From: J027 sp965215855
GTDB taxonomy: Bacteria; Chloroflexota; Anaerolineae; Aggregatilineales; J027
Direction of reading: 5' to 3'
DNA: 64,000 nt
Assembly (NCBI GenBank): GCA_965215855.1
Contig: CBDCER010000003.1
Span: 3,472,001 to 3,536,000, forward strand
The stretch's first letter is position 1, and each line of letters opens with the position of its first letter. Position numbers and translations under genes: made by a program. This document shows positions 1-8,862 of this stretch, in pieces. Below the pieces are notes generated by a model. The model did no database searches, was not told where the DNA came from, and saw only the letters and a list, made by a program, of their open reading frames with translations.

Positions 1-2
1 AT

Positions 3-116
3 TTATGGAAACTCAATGATGCACTTTTAAATCGTGGATTTCAGGTGACGGATGTTCAGGCGGTTCTCAGCGGGAATTTTTTGAGATTATTGCAACAGGG
101 CTTGCCTTCAAGTTAG
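3..116 (+). CDS. C-terminal end of a probable membrane dipeptidase (peptidase M19), cut by the window start
   Basis: An open frame enters from the left edge and ends at TAG 114-116, encoding the last 37 residues. The stretch GNFLRLLQQG, preceded by a helix that starts near NRGF, resembles the usual end of M19 renal-dipeptidase-type enzymes (G-G-N-F-x-R-v). M19 enzymes are zinc metallopeptidases that hydrolyse dipeptides. No catalytic residue lies in the visible part, so the call rests on a short tail match and is tentative. The next gene starts 18 bases downstream on the same strand. Confidence 0.45.
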   Translation, partial: LWKLNDALLNRGFQVTDVQAVLSGNFLRLLQQGLPSS

Positions 117-134
117 AGTTTGGCGTAGTGATTT

Positions 135-596
135 ATGGCCCATCAGGAAACACGTGAACGTTTTGCTCAAATTGGGATTCTGGTCAGCACCTTGGGGCTG
201 ATATTGGCATTGATTGGCCTGTTCCCCTCCATTACCGGCGTAGAACCGCAGTCGGGTATTGGTGTGCTCCAAATCCTGGTCATTATTTTCGGCCTGACAA
301 TGCTAACCAGTGGGGCGTTGGTCTTCGTAAAGATTACATTCTATCCTTATTCGAGTCGCAACCTTGCCCAGGATATTGCGGTACGGTTGAGCTTAACGGG
401 CTTGTTGATGACATTTGCCATTGGGTTGGCCGATGTATTTGGGTTTGGGTCGCATACGCCAGGTAACGAGGAAAATCTCCCTTATTTGGGTCCCTGGCAG
501 GCGGCAGGCATGTCCATTGGCTTTGCGGTGGCGTCGTTAGGCGTTATTATCTTTGCGCTGATGGGGCCATCTGAAGATGATGGAGACGCTGGATAG
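135..596 (+). CDS. Four-helix integral membrane protein, function unknown
   Basis: This encodes 153 residues with four hydrophobic segments at about 12-32, 44-66, 82-102 and 124-146, and an acidic C-terminal tail (EDDGDAG). No signal peptide, catalytic motif or named domain is recognised. It follows the dipeptidase-like fragment by 18 bases on the same strand, so the two are probably co-transcribed. ATG 135 is the only start that keeps the polar N-terminus (MAHQETRERF) ahead of the first helix. It is probably a small inner-membrane protein; the gene is likely real from its membrane pattern and position, but its role cannot be stated. Confidence 0.6.
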   Translation: MAHQETRERFAQIGILVSTLGLILALIGLFPSITGVEPQSGIGVLQILVIIFGLTMLTSGALVFVKITFYPYSSRNLAQDIAVRLSLTGLLMTFAIGLADVFGFGSHTPGNEENLPYLGPWQAAGMSIGFAVASLGVIIFALMGPSEDDGDAG

Positions 597-749
597 ACTT
601 CGTCATTTGATGCAGCAGGCAGTGTGATAGAAAACTTAGCTCAAATGGCGTGTACGCTCGTTGATATTACCCCAAATGCCATTACTGCCGGTTGGCATAC
701 ATCATTCCACAATGGAGCTGCGCGGGATTATCAAGGCCACATCGTGACA

Positions 750-1433
750 CTACTGTGCCTCGAAGCGATAGCCAACCCGATGCTCGGTCACGATATAAGT
801 GGGATTGGTAGCGTCTGGCTCAATTTTGCGACGTAGTTGGCTGATATAGACCCGTGGATAGTACAGGTCTTCACTGTATTCTCGGCCCCATACTTGTTCC
901 AGCAGTTCACGTTGGGGCACAACTCGCCCTGCATTTTCAAGCAGAACCGCCAGTAGTTTGAATTCGGTCGGTGTCAAATGTCGTTTTTCTCCGCGTATGT
1001 GGACATGACGGTGTTGCAAATCAATGCGTAAATATCCATCGTCGTAACCACTCTCGGTTTCGCTCACTGACATCTGTGAGCGGCGGAGTAACGCCCTAAC
1101 GCGAGCAACAAATTCCTTCATTCGGATGGGTTTGACGATATATTCGTCAGCGCCAGCGTTTAGCCCCTCCACGATGTCTTCTTCAGTGGTGGCTCGTGCG
1201 CTCAGGAGCATGATTGGCGTTTCGGCAAATTCACGGATACGCTGGCACATGGTCAGGCCATCCATAGCCGGCATCAGAATGTCAGCGATGACCAGGTCAT
1301 ATCGTTCATCATGGAACAGACGCAATGCCTCCAGACCATTGGTCGCCGTCGTCACCTGAAATCCTTCGCGTGTTAGCTTTTGATTGAGCGAGTCGCGGAT
1401 TGCTTCCTCATCATCAACCACCAATATCTTCAT
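750..1433 (-). CDS. OmpR/PhoB-family two-component response regulator
   Basis: A 227-residue protein has an N-terminal receiver domain (1-118) and a C-terminal winged-helix DNA-binding domain (about 130-225). The receiver shows the acidic pair D7-D8, phospho-acceptor D51 in ADILMP, S78 and K101 in VKP. The DNA-binding half has LTPTEFKLL and ends in VGYRF, as in OmpR/PhoB. I chose ATG 1433 over a longer frame starting at 1472 because GGAG sits 7 bases upstream and MKILVVDDEE is the canonical receiver start. No histidine kinase is adjacent, so it is an orphan here. It is divergent from the amino-acid ABC operon and could regulate it, but that is inference from position only. Confidence 0.92.
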   Translation of the reverse strand: MKILVVDDEEAIRDSLNQKLTREGFQVTTATNGLEALRLFHDERYDLVIADILMPAMDGLTMCQRIREFAETPIMLLSARATTEEDIVEGLNAGADEYIVKPIRMKEFVARVRALLRRSQMSVSETESGYDDGYLRIDLQHRHVHIRGEKRHLTPTEFKLLAVLLENAGRVVPQRELLEQVWGREYSEDLYYPRVYISQLRRKIEPDATNPTYIVTEHRVGYRFEAQ

Positions 1434-1538
1434 TATGAAGCTCCTATCCAAATTCTGTTGATAGTGTAGCACCGGTACGCGTCTGGAACAAAGCAGATGG
1501 TTTCAACAGACTCTTGACAGCATCAATGCCGGTAGATT

Positions 1539-1565
1539 TTGACTGTGACAAGAAATCACTATAAT
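1539..1565 (+). promoter_or_regulatory. Probable sigma-70 promoter of the amino-acid ABC operon
   Basis: TTGACT (1539-1544) and a perfect TATAAT (1560-1565) are separated by 15 bases, placing transcription start near 1572, about 45 bases before the chosen start codon of the binding protein. The 15-base spacer is shorter than the usual 17. Confidence 0.55.
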
Positions 1566-1616
1566 CTTACAGTATCTTTTTTGTAGACTCGGCCACATAA
1601 ATTGGAGGTTCCTCAA

Positions 1617-2849
1617 ATGAAACGATCATTAAAAATCATTGTTGCTGTTGTGCTGGTGCTGACATTCATTGTGCCATTGACTGCCTTGGCGCAAGATGGC
1701 GGCGATGATGACGCTCCACGTATCGGTTTTTGGGATGAATGCCCCACGCCTGAGAATTTACCGGATGAGGTTAAGGTTGGCATTATTTTCGGACTGACAG
1801 GCAGCATTGCTCAGTACGGATCGCCGCAGCTCAACGGTGTTCTTTTGGCAGTGGACGAAATTAACGAAAGCGGTTATCTGGGCGATGCAACACTGGTAGC
1901 CCTCAGTGAAGATGGCGGTAGCGACCGTGAAACATCGATTGCAGCCATGACCAAATTGGTTGAAGAGGATGGCGTAGTGGCCGTCATTGGCCCGACGCTC
2001 TCCAGCCAGGCATTTGCGGCTGATCCTATTGCAGCTGAGGCGGGGGTACCAGTTATGGGTGTCAGCAACACCGCCAGCGGTATTACCACTATGAACGATG
2101 ACGATGCACTGGATCAATTCATCTTCCGCGACAGCCTGCCCGAATCGGGTGTGATTCCGAATACGGTAGCTACAGCGGTTGAAATTCTGGGGATTGAAGA
2201 GGTTGCGGTGCTATATGGTGATGATGATGATTTCACTTATAGCGGTTATGAAGTTTTTGTCGGTGCGTTGGAAGACAACGGCATCACGATTTTGACGGAA
2301 GAGACCTTCGCTCGTGGCGATGTTGATTTCTCAGCACAATTGACCAATATCGTCGCTGAAGATCCAGATGCACTGGTTGTGTCGGCGCTGGCTGCCGAGG
2401 CTATCCAGATCGTGACACAAGCCCGCCAGCTTGGTTACGACGGTCCCATTATCGGTGGCAATGGCTTCAACACACCTGCTATCATTGCTGATGCGGGTGA
2501 GGCCGCCGAGGGTGTAATCGTGGGTGCGGCCTGGAATATCATCAATCCATCTCCCCTCAATGTAGCGTACAGCGAAGCTTACACTGAGACCTACGACGCG
2601 CCGCCGGATCAGTTCTCGACCCAGGCTTATACAGGAGCCTGGCTAATGGCAACAGCTATCCGTTGCGCTGATTCCGACGATTCTTCTACTATCCGTGATT
2701 CGTTGGCAGCCATTGAGGGTTTCGATAGCCCGCTGGGCGAATTCGCGTTTGATGAAGACCGTAACCCGGTTCATCCGCCTGTTGTTCAGATTGTTGACGG
2801 TGGCGAATTTGCAATCTTCGATGCCTCATACGCTGAGGCCTTCGAGTAA
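1617..2849 (+). CDS. livK: Branched-chain amino acid-type ABC transporter substrate-binding protein
   Basis: A 410-residue exported protein captures substrate outside the cell for the downstream permeases. It has a Sec signal peptide (charged MKRSLK, hydrophobic core, cleavage near ALA-QD) without a lipobox cysteine. The mature part starts KVGIIFGLTGSIAQYG and later has GPTLSSQAFAADPIA, both typical of periplasmic-binding proteins of the LivJ/Leu-Ile-Val type. ATG 1617 is preferred over the in-frame TTG 1602 because GGAGG lies 8 bases upstream. It is first in an operon with both permeases and both ATPases. The real substrate could be amino acids, amides or urea-like compounds; the family does not decide this. 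Confidence 0.92.
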   Translation: MKRSLKIIVAVVLVLTFIVPLTALAQDGGDDDAPRIGFWDECPTPENLPDEVKVGIIFGLTGSIAQYGSPQLNGVLLAVDEINESGYLGDATLVALSEDGGSDRETSIAAMTKLVEEDGVVAVIGPTLSSQAFAADPIAAEAGVPVMGVSNTASGITTMNDDDALDQFIFRDSLPESGVIPNTVATAVEILGIEEVAVLYGDDDDFTYSGYEVFVGALEDNGITILTEETFARGDVDFSAQLTNIVAEDPDALVVSALAAEAIQIVTQARQLGYDGPIIGGNGFNTPAIIADAGEAAEGVIVGAAWNIINPSPLNVAYSEAYTETYDAPPDQFSTQAYTGAWLMATAIRCADSDDSSTIRDSLAAIEGFDSPLGEFAFDEDRNPVHPPVVQIVDGGEFAIFDASYAEAFE

Positions 2850-2867
2850 GATCAATAAACTTTCATC

Positions 2868-2906
2868 GGAGATGCTCCAGCAACGGAGTATCTTCCACCA
2901 TTTTTT
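2868..2906 (+). terminator. Leaky terminator or stabilising hairpin after the binding-protein gene
   Basis: Arms GGAGATGCTCC (2868-2878) and GGAGTATCTTCC (2885-2896) pair over 11 bp with a single bulged base and a 6-nt loop. A T6 run follows at 2901-2906. It lies between the binding-protein gene and the permease genes, which have no promoter of their own that I can see. This arrangement fits partial termination that keeps binding protein in excess over permease. Confidence 0.55.
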
Positions 2907-2929
2907 GAAAGATCGAACGAACAATATTT

Positions 2930-3952
2930 ATGGACATCATCCAGCTATTAGGGCTTGAAGACGTTAATGTTTCGCAACAAATTGTGAATGCCATCTGGCT
3001 GGGCAGTATTTATAGCCTGTTTGCATTAGGATATGCTATTGTCTTCAGCGTCTTGGGCGTGCTAAACCTTTCGCACAGTGCCATTTTTATGTGGGGTGCA
3101 TACATTGGGCTGACAGCTGCTTGTGGCGACACTATTTTCGATGGGCGCTGTGTAGAACTGGAACGCTCTATCTGGGCGGCACTTCCGGCTGCAATTATCG
3201 GCGGCGGTATAGTCGCCATCATCGTTGACCGTGTGGCATTCTACCCCCTGCGTCAACGCAATGCGCCGCGTCTTTCCCAACTCATCAGTAGTATTGGGGT
3301 AGCGATTGTGTTGGTGAATCTGGCTCAACTACGTTTTGGCGCCGAGCGCAAAGGCTTTCCGGTACAATCTGTGCCTAATCGACCTCTCGATATTCCCGAT
3401 TTCCTCAACGTCAATTCGCCGATTGATTTGGCCCGATTAGGAGTCGCTTTCCGCATCCAGGATAGCAATATCACCATAACGCCCATTCAGGTGTCGGTCA
3501 TGATTATTGCAGTGGTGTTGATGGTTGTTCTCAGCTATATCGTTGCCCGGACACGGTTGGGACAAGGAATGCGAACGGTGGCGTTTAATGCGCGGGTCGG
3601 CAGCCTGTTGGGTGTCAATACGGATAACATTTATATGATTGCATTTTTTATTTCAGGTGCATTGGCGGGTGCAGCAGGTGCGTTGTATTCGTTGGCCTAC
3701 ACGGTTCCGGTTGACCCGTTTATTGGTGATACCTATGCGTTAAAGGGATTGACTGTCATCGTTTTGGGCGGATTGGGTAGCATTCGCGGGGCGGTACTGG
3801 GAGGGTTTTTGGTGGCCGGGCTAGAAGTGTACGTCACCGCTGCCACTGAATATGGCTACCTGGATCAAGCTTTCGTTTTCCTGTTGTTCTTTATCATTCT
3901 GTTGGTTCGTCCACAAGGCATCCTTGGGCAACCTATCGAAGATCGAGCCTAG
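2930..3952 (+). CDS. livH: Branched-chain amino acid ABC transporter permease LivH
   Basis: A 340-residue multi-helix membrane protein and one half of the importer's membrane channel. It opens with NAIWLGSIYSLFALGYAIVF and carries the coupling-loop region with GSIRGAVLGGFLVAG near the C-terminus, characteristic of LivH permeases that contact the LivG/LivF ATPases. It is somewhat longer than typical LivH (about 300 residues) because of an extra loop around residues 55-70 and 145-175. It is followed after 12 bases by livM. The ribosome-binding site upstream of ATG 2930 is weak. Confidence 0.93.
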   Translation: MDIIQLLGLEDVNVSQQIVNAIWLGSIYSLFALGYAIVFSVLGVLNLSHSAIFMWGAYIGLTAACGDTIFDGRCVELERSIWAALPAAIIGGGIVAIIVDRVAFYPLRQRNAPRLSQLISSIGVAIVLVNLAQLRFGAERKGFPVQSVPNRPLDIPDFLNVNSPIDLARLGVAFRIQDSNITITPIQVSVMIIAVVLMVVLSYIVARTRLGQGMRTVAFNARVGSLLGVNTDNIYMIAFFISGALAGAAGALYSLAYTVPVDPFIGDTYALKGLTVIVLGGLGSIRGAVLGGFLVAGLEVYVTAATEYGYLDQAFVFLLFFIILLVRPQGILGQPIEDRA

Positions 3953-3964
3953 GGGAACGTCACA

Positions 3965-5365
3965 ATGGATGCGCTATGGGACTTTCTGAACTCGGTCTTG
4001 CAGCCAGTTTTTGACGAAATCGCCGTCATTATTGATCCCCTCCTGAAAGAACTGGCTCCCCTCGGTCTGTCGGAACCTGTCATTCAGTTTATGCTAATTA
4101 ACGCTATTCTGGGCATCAGTATCTATCTGACGCTTTATTGCGGCATGTTCTCGCTGGCAAATGCGGGTTTCATGGCGGTTGGGGCTTATGTCAGTGCCAT
4201 CCTCACCACGCAACATGGAGCCAGTTATGGCGAAGGGTTGCTGTATGGCATGATCGCAGCAGGTATTATCGCCATTCCAGTAGGGTTGCCGGTCCTACGT
4301 TTGAGGAATATTTACCTCGCCATCGCTACTATTGGCTTTGGTGAAGTGGTGCGCTTGATAATTCTCAACTTCGACAAACTGGCGATCAATCTCCGTGATT
4401 CGGCGATCTATTCACCCATAGTCCGCCCTGTTTTGGAAGTGCTGGTTGAGGATGTCGATGCCAGGCGGCTCCGCATCACCTATGGGCCACAGGGTATCAC
4501 ACGTATTCCTCGCACCACCGAAACCTCCCACATCATTGTCTTTCTGGTTGTTACATGTTATTTCCTCTATCGCTTTCATCATTCGCGCATGGGGCGGGCG
4601 ATGGCAGCCATCCGACAAGATGAAAAAGTTGCCGCCAGCCAGGGAATTAACGTGGTTTTCTATAAAAATGTGGCGTTTTTCATGGGGGCATTGCTAGCAA
4701 GCGCCGCTGGTGTTTTCAATACGCACGCTATTGGTATAGTGGAACCAGGTGCATTTGATTTTAACCGTGCAGTGAATATCTTAGCTTATGCTGTCTTGGG
4801 TGGTCTGGAAAACTGGGTTGGCCCTATTTTAGGCGGCTTGACACTGACTGCCCTACCTGAAGTTTTGCGCGAAATGAAGGAATATAACGGTGTCATCACC
4901 GGTACTATTCTATTGCTCATCATTGTTTACATGCCGGGTGGCCTCACCAGCTTGTTTCGCCTCTCTTTTTGGACTGAGGGCGGCAGTTTCGAGACCGCCA
5001 AACGCATTGCGCTGGCAGGTATTATTATGGTGATTCTGGCAAATTTGCTGCCCTATCGTCGGGTCGAGACCGCCGAAAGTCGCATTTTGGGGTACGAGGT
5101 CTTGAAGCTCTACGGCAATCTCATCATCGCCACTATCTTCATATGGATACTCTATATTCCCCAGAATCCGGCGGGCAATTACTATTCGCGGCCGTTGACA
5201 GCGGTAGCAATAGGAATGATCCTGCTTTTTGTCGGTTTTGCTGCAACCAACACGCTCGAAAATATTACGACTGGTTATTATGTTCAGTTGCTTGGGATGG
5301 GATTGGGCGCTGTGGCGGGTCTGATACGCTATCCCCCAGAACAAGCCATTGAGGTAAGTGAATAA
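3965..5365 (+). CDS. livM: Branched-chain amino acid ABC transporter permease LivM with extra C-terminal helices
   Basis: A 466-residue integral membrane protein, partner of LivH. Family signs are NAILGISIYLTLYCGMFSLA, a long helix set with LRLRNIYLAIATIGFGE, and YAVLGGLENWVGPILGG in the coupling region. The usual LivM ends near residue 335. Here about 130 residues follow, with four further hydrophobic segments (about 343-360, 380-400, 407-425 and 430-450). An alternative is that the extension is a separate membrane module fused in. The TAA stop overlaps the ATG of livG by one base (TAATG), so translation is probably coupled. Confidence 0.92.
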   Translation: MDALWDFLNSVLQPVFDEIAVIIDPLLKELAPLGLSEPVIQFMLINAILGISIYLTLYCGMFSLANAGFMAVGAYVSAILTTQHGASYGEGLLYGMIAAGIIAIPVGLPVLRLRNIYLAIATIGFGEVVRLIILNFDKLAINLRDSAIYSPIVRPVLEVLVEDVDARRLRITYGPQGITRIPRTTETSHIIVFLVVTCYFLYRFHHSRMGRAMAAIRQDEKVAASQGINVVFYKNVAFFMGALLASAAGVFNTHAIGIVEPGAFDFNRAVNILAYAVLGGLENWVGPILGGLTLTALPEVLREMKEYNGVITGTILLLIIVYMPGGLTSLFRLSFWTEGGSFETAKRIALAGIIMVILANLLPYRRVETAESRILGYEVLKLYGNLIIATIFIWILYIPQNPAGNYYSRPLTAVAIGMILLFVGFAATNTLENITTGYYVQLLGMGLGAVAGLIRYPPEQAIEVSE

Positions 5366-6129
5366 TGGCTGGCTTATTGGCGCTGCGGGCTGTCACTCGC
5401 CATTTTGGTGGTTTGGCGGCACTTAGTAATGTCAATATGGACGTGCCCGAAGGACAGATTGTGGGCCTGATTGGGCCGAATGGTGCGGGCAAAACCACGC
5501 TCATTAATTGTATCAGTGGCCTGGATCATCCTAACTCTGGCGAGATTCGATTTGTCAATACGAAGATACACCGCCGCGCCCCACACCGGATTACCGCGCT
5601 GGGTATGGCACGAACCTACCAGAATATCCGCCTATTTGGCGATATGACAACCTTGCAGAATATCATCATTGCTCAACACCAACAGGGCAAATCCACGTTG
5701 CTGCATTCCTTGATCCAATGGCCTGGTCATTGGAAAGAGGAGAAGCGGATTCGTAGTCAGGCACGGCAATATTTGGAGGATTTTGGCCTGGGAACTGTTC
5801 TTCATGTTCGGGCCAGTAATCTGTCGTATGGTGACCAGCGCCGCCTGGAGATGGCACGGGCGCTGGCGACTCGTCCGCGTATGGTGCTGTTAGACGAACC
5901 CACCGCTGGTATGAATGCAATTGAAACTGAACAATTAGGTAGCCAAATCCTGCGAATGCGAGAAGGTGGTATCACTGTTTTGGTGGTAGAACATGATATG
6001 GCACTGATTTCACAGGTATGCGACACAGTGTATGTGTTGAATTTTGGGGAGATCCTGGCATATGGCACACCAGATGAAATCAAGCAGAATCCAGCTGTGA
6101 TTGAAGCCTATCTGGGGAAAGAAGATTAG
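5365..6129 (+). CDS. livG: Branched-chain amino acid ABC transporter ATPase LivG
   Basis: A 254-residue ABC ATPase. Walker A is GPNGAGKTT (about 36-44), the signature loop is LSYGDQRRLEMARAL (about 152-166), Walker B is MVLLDEP, and the switch histidine is in VVEHDMALI. The C-terminal DTVYVLNFGEILAYG is typical of LivG. It powers transport through LivHM as a heterodimer with LivF, which follows after 3 bases. Confidence 0.95.
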   Translation: MAGLLALRAVTRHFGGLAALSNVNMDVPEGQIVGLIGPNGAGKTTLINCISGLDHPNSGEIRFVNTKIHRRAPHRITALGMARTYQNIRLFGDMTTLQNIIIAQHQQGKSTLLHSLIQWPGHWKEEKRIRSQARQYLEDFGLGTVLHVRASNLSYGDQRRLEMARALATRPRMVLLDEPTAGMNAIETEQLGSQILRMREGGITVLVVEHDMALISQVCDTVYVLNFGEILAYGTPDEIKQNPAVIEAYLGKED

Positions 6130-6132
6130 CTG

Positions 6133-6891
6133 ATGACTACGCCGCTGCTCGATATTCAGGAATTGGAAGTACGTTATGGTGCTATTATTGCCTTGCGTGG
6201 CATCAGCTTCCGGGTGGAAACTGGTCAGGTTGTGAGCTTGATTGGGGCCAATGGCGCAGGCAAGAGTACAACACTCAATACACTCAGTGGCATTATCAAA
6301 CCGCATAAAGGGGGGATTCACTTTGATGGGAGAGACATCACCAAATGGCGACCAGATCGTGTGGCGGGCTATGGATTGGTGCAGGTTCCTGAAGGCCGGC
6401 AGGTAATTGCGACGATGACTGTTCAGGAAAATCTGGAAATGGGTGCTTACGCTCGCGCTGGTGGCTGGTCAGGCGGTTTGCTCAATCCTCAAAAACGGCA
6501 ACAAAAGCACCATGACATTTCTGCTGATATTGCGGCTGTCTTTCATCGCTTTCCACGCCTGAAAGAACGTCGGAACCAAAAAGCTGGATCATTGAGCGGC
6601 GGTGAACAACAAATGCTGGCTGTCGGGCGGGCGCTGGTGGCACATCCTAAGCTGATGATGCTGGATGAGCCTAGCATGGGTTTGGCCCCAGTGTTGGTCA
6701 ATGAAGTATTTGACATTATTAAAGACATTAAAGCTGAGGGCAAAACAATCCTGTTGGTCGAGCAAAATGCCCGCAAGGCTCTGGAAGTGACTGATTATGC
6801 TTATGTGCTGGATCGTGGACGAATTGCCAAAGAAGGCGAATCGGAAATGCTACGCAATGATGAGGAGGTGATCGAAGCCTACCTCGGGTGA
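6133..6891 (+). CDS. livF: Branched-chain amino acid ABC transporter ATPase LivF
   Basis: A 252-residue ABC ATPase. Walker A is GANGAGKST, the signature is LSGGEQQMLAVGRAL, Walker B is LMMLDEPSMGLAP, and the switch region is LLVEQNARKAL, where glutamine replaces the usual histidine context as in the LivF branch. LivF proteins average about 235 residues; a short insertion (about 110-125, rich in Gln/Lys/His) makes this one slightly longer. It is the last gene of the operon. No clear terminator is visible downstream. Confidence 0.95.
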   Translation: MTTPLLDIQELEVRYGAIIALRGISFRVETGQVVSLIGANGAGKSTTLNTLSGIIKPHKGGIHFDGRDITKWRPDRVAGYGLVQVPEGRQVIATMTVQENLEMGAYARAGGWSGGLLNPQKRQQKHHDISADIAAVFHRFPRLKERRNQKAGSLSGGEQQMLAVGRALVAHPKLMMLDEPSMGLAPVLVNEVFDIIKDIKAEGKTILLVEQNARKALEVTDYAYVLDRGRIAKEGESEMLRNDEEVIEAYLG

Positions 6892-6984
6892 CGTTTTCCA
6901 TCCCCATGCTCTTCCCCAATGCTTTCAATGGTTATTATGGAAGGTTTGTATTTCGTTGAGTTTCGGCGAATTCTGGCTATTCGA

Positions 6985-6993
6985 TGCTATCAT
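6985..6993 (+). promoter_or_regulatory. Possible extended -10 promoter element
   Basis: TGCTATCAT matches TG-N-TATAAT with one mismatch, 48 bases ahead of the next start codon. No convincing -35 element accompanies it. Similar elements precede the RND gene, the first S41 peptidase gene and trpS. Confidence 0.3.
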
Positions 6994-7040
6994 GAATATA
7001 AGGATCGACCATTCGTTTAGCTATGTGTGTGGAGTTGAGT

Positions 7041-8156
7041 ATGGCAACTATATCTGCACAAAATGTTGATATTGACATTGAGGCTGGCTACTGGCGTTTG
7101 TACCAGCAGTCGGATCGTCTGATACCACCTCTGCTTTTCGAAGCCATTCACGGATCGGGCCTATTGCAATACAAATCTACTTTTGGTCAGGAGATTGGAT
7201 TACCCGGCAATCGTTTAGCAACAACTTATGTTAGGGCAGTAGTGGTCGGGTATAATCCAAAATTGTCTCGCTGGTTGCTGGGGTTGCATGTATCGAATAC
7301 GCCTGAAGAAAAGCCACGCTGGGTTCAACTTGTCCGCTGGCCCCAAGCTTTGAATAAGAAACATGCTGACATGGCGCAAAGTGCGGGAAGGGCACTGGCT
7401 GAGTATATTGGCTGTCCACTAAAAGTCTTCGGCACGAAGAAAGTTAGTACAGCCAATGTCACCGGGCCAATAGAAAAACATGAACGTATGGACATGCATC
7501 CGTCTGATGTCAGACGTTCTGCTAAAAAGGTGAAACTTCCTATCGAGTGTGAAGGGGTGTGGTTGGGGCCAGGTCGCCATGATGGCCTGACGCTCCGCAA
7601 TAACCATGCTGGCGGCAAACATGATGCCGGACAAGTCACGCCTGCCTATCAACTGTGTGAAATTAACCCGAAGAAGAAAACGGTCAAGATGGTTCCACCT
7701 ACCGGCTTGTTGAGTGCGTTCTTTGGTGGTCTGCGAGGCCGTGAGATCGAATTTGAATCCATCCGTAATATCGAGTTGCGCCATGTCATCGAGACCACCT
7801 CTGCAGCGCGGCGCGGTGAGGCTGATGGCATGTTAGTTGAGATATCAACGACACATCGCTATTGGCGGGTGTACCTGACTTTGCGTGATGAAAATGTGTT
7901 GTTGACGATGACCTCGCACAGTACGAGTAGCGATCTGACACGGCATCGTGTCACGGGTGGGGCAGCACCATCGGCCACTGAAAGTTATCATACCAGTGTG
8001 CAATATTATCGGGAACTGGAAAATGACCAGAAATGTAGAGAGGCCGCGTGTCAATGGGCCGAACAAGCAGCAGTTGTGCTTGCCGCGATGATCGGTCGCC
8101 CGTTAGTGAAAACACAGGTTGGTCAGGAAATGGATCGGTACGAAGAACTGTATTAG
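7041..8156 (+). CDS. Hypothetical protein, 371 residues
   Basis: A soluble-looking protein without signal peptide or membrane helices. I do not recognise the family. Several W/Y/R-rich strands suggest a mostly beta N-terminal half (about 1-110), followed by a segment with a paired-Lys motif (PKKKTVKM) and a second beta-rich half ending in an alpha-helical tail (WAEQAAVVLAAMI). ATG 7041 is preferred to ATG 7023 because GGAG lies 7 bases before it. It stands alone between the liv operon and the convergent rpiA gene, whose stop lies 7 bases beyond its own. Its length and ordinary codon use make it a real gene of unknown role. Confidence 0.75.
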   Translation: MATISAQNVDIDIEAGYWRLYQQSDRLIPPLLFEAIHGSGLLQYKSTFGQEIGLPGNRLATTYVRAVVVGYNPKLSRWLLGLHVSNTPEEKPRWVQLVRWPQALNKKHADMAQSAGRALAEYIGCPLKVFGTKKVSTANVTGPIEKHERMDMHPSDVRRSAKKVKLPIECEGVWLGPGRHDGLTLRNNHAGGKHDAGQVTPAYQLCEINPKKKTVKMVPPTGLLSAFFGGLRGREIEFESIRNIELRHVIETTSAARRGEADGMLVEISTTHRYWRVYLTLRDENVLLTMTSHSTSSDLTRHRVTGGAAPSATESYHTSVQYYRELENDQKCREAACQWAEQAAVVLAAMIGRPLVKTQVGQEMDRYEELY

Positions 8157-8163
8157 GCTGCCA

Positions 8164-8850
8164 TCAACGCTGTAGATGGTGGATTCCATCAGCACTGGCA
8201 ACGATCACGTCGGTTGCCAGTCCCAGGAATAGTCCATGTTCTACCACTGCTGCCAGCTTATCCAGGTGAGCGGCGATTTCAGCAGGGGTAGGCATTGGGC
8301 CAAATTGACAATCCAGAATATAATTTCCCTGATCTGTGGTAAATGGGCTGCGGTCATCGTTGGTGCGTAGATTCCACTGCGCTCCCAATTGTTCTAGAAC
8401 AGCGGTTTGTGATTGCCAGCCAAATGGAATGACCTCGACTGGTACAGCAAAGTGAGTTCCCAATGCTGGTGATAACTTGCTGTCATCTACCACGATGATT
8501 TCACGACGGCTGGCCTGTGCCACAATCTTCTCGCGTAATAATGCGCCCCCACCACCTTTGATTATATCCAGATTTGGGGAAACTTCGTCTGCGCCATCAA
8601 TGGTGAGATCAATCACTGGATGCTGATCAAACGTCGTCAGCGTAATGTTGAGTTTGCGAGCCTCCTGCTCGATATAACGCGAACAGGGAATGCCGACAAT
8701 ATTGTGCAATTGACCTTCTGTCAGCAATTGCGCGATACGCTGCACAGCAAAAATGGCGGTGCTGCCATGTCCGAGACCGACCACCATGCCCGACTCGACG
8801 AATTCGACGGCACGTTCCGCCGCCATTTGTTTCAATTTTGCACTATTCAT
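8164..8850 (-). CDS. rpiA: Ribose-5-phosphate isomerase A
   Basis: A 228-residue cytosolic enzyme that interconverts ribose 5-phosphate and ribulose 5-phosphate in the pentose phosphate pathway. Family motifs in order: GLGHGSTA near the N-terminus (phosphate loop), DLTIDGADEV with the catalytic acids, KGGGGALLREKIVA, and VDDSKLSP. Length matches RpiA (about 220-230). ATG 8850 is chosen over TTG 8853 because AAGGAAG lies about 7 bases upstream. It is followed upstream by dcd with a 12-base gap, suggesting one transcript glycerate kinase-dcd-rpiA. Confidence 0.96.
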   Translation of the reverse strand: MNSAKLKQMAAERAVEFVESGMVVGLGHGSTAIFAVQRIAQLLTEGQLHNIVGIPCSRYIEQEARKLNITLTTFDQHPVIDLTIDGADEVSPNLDIIKGGGGALLREKIVAQASRREIIVVDDSKLSPALGTHFAVPVEVIPFGWQSQTAVLEQLGAQWNLRTNDDRSPFTTDQGNYILDCQFGPMPTPAEIAAHLDKLAAVVEHGLFLGLATDVIVASADGIHHLQR

Positions 8851-8862
8851 CAAGGTTCTTCC

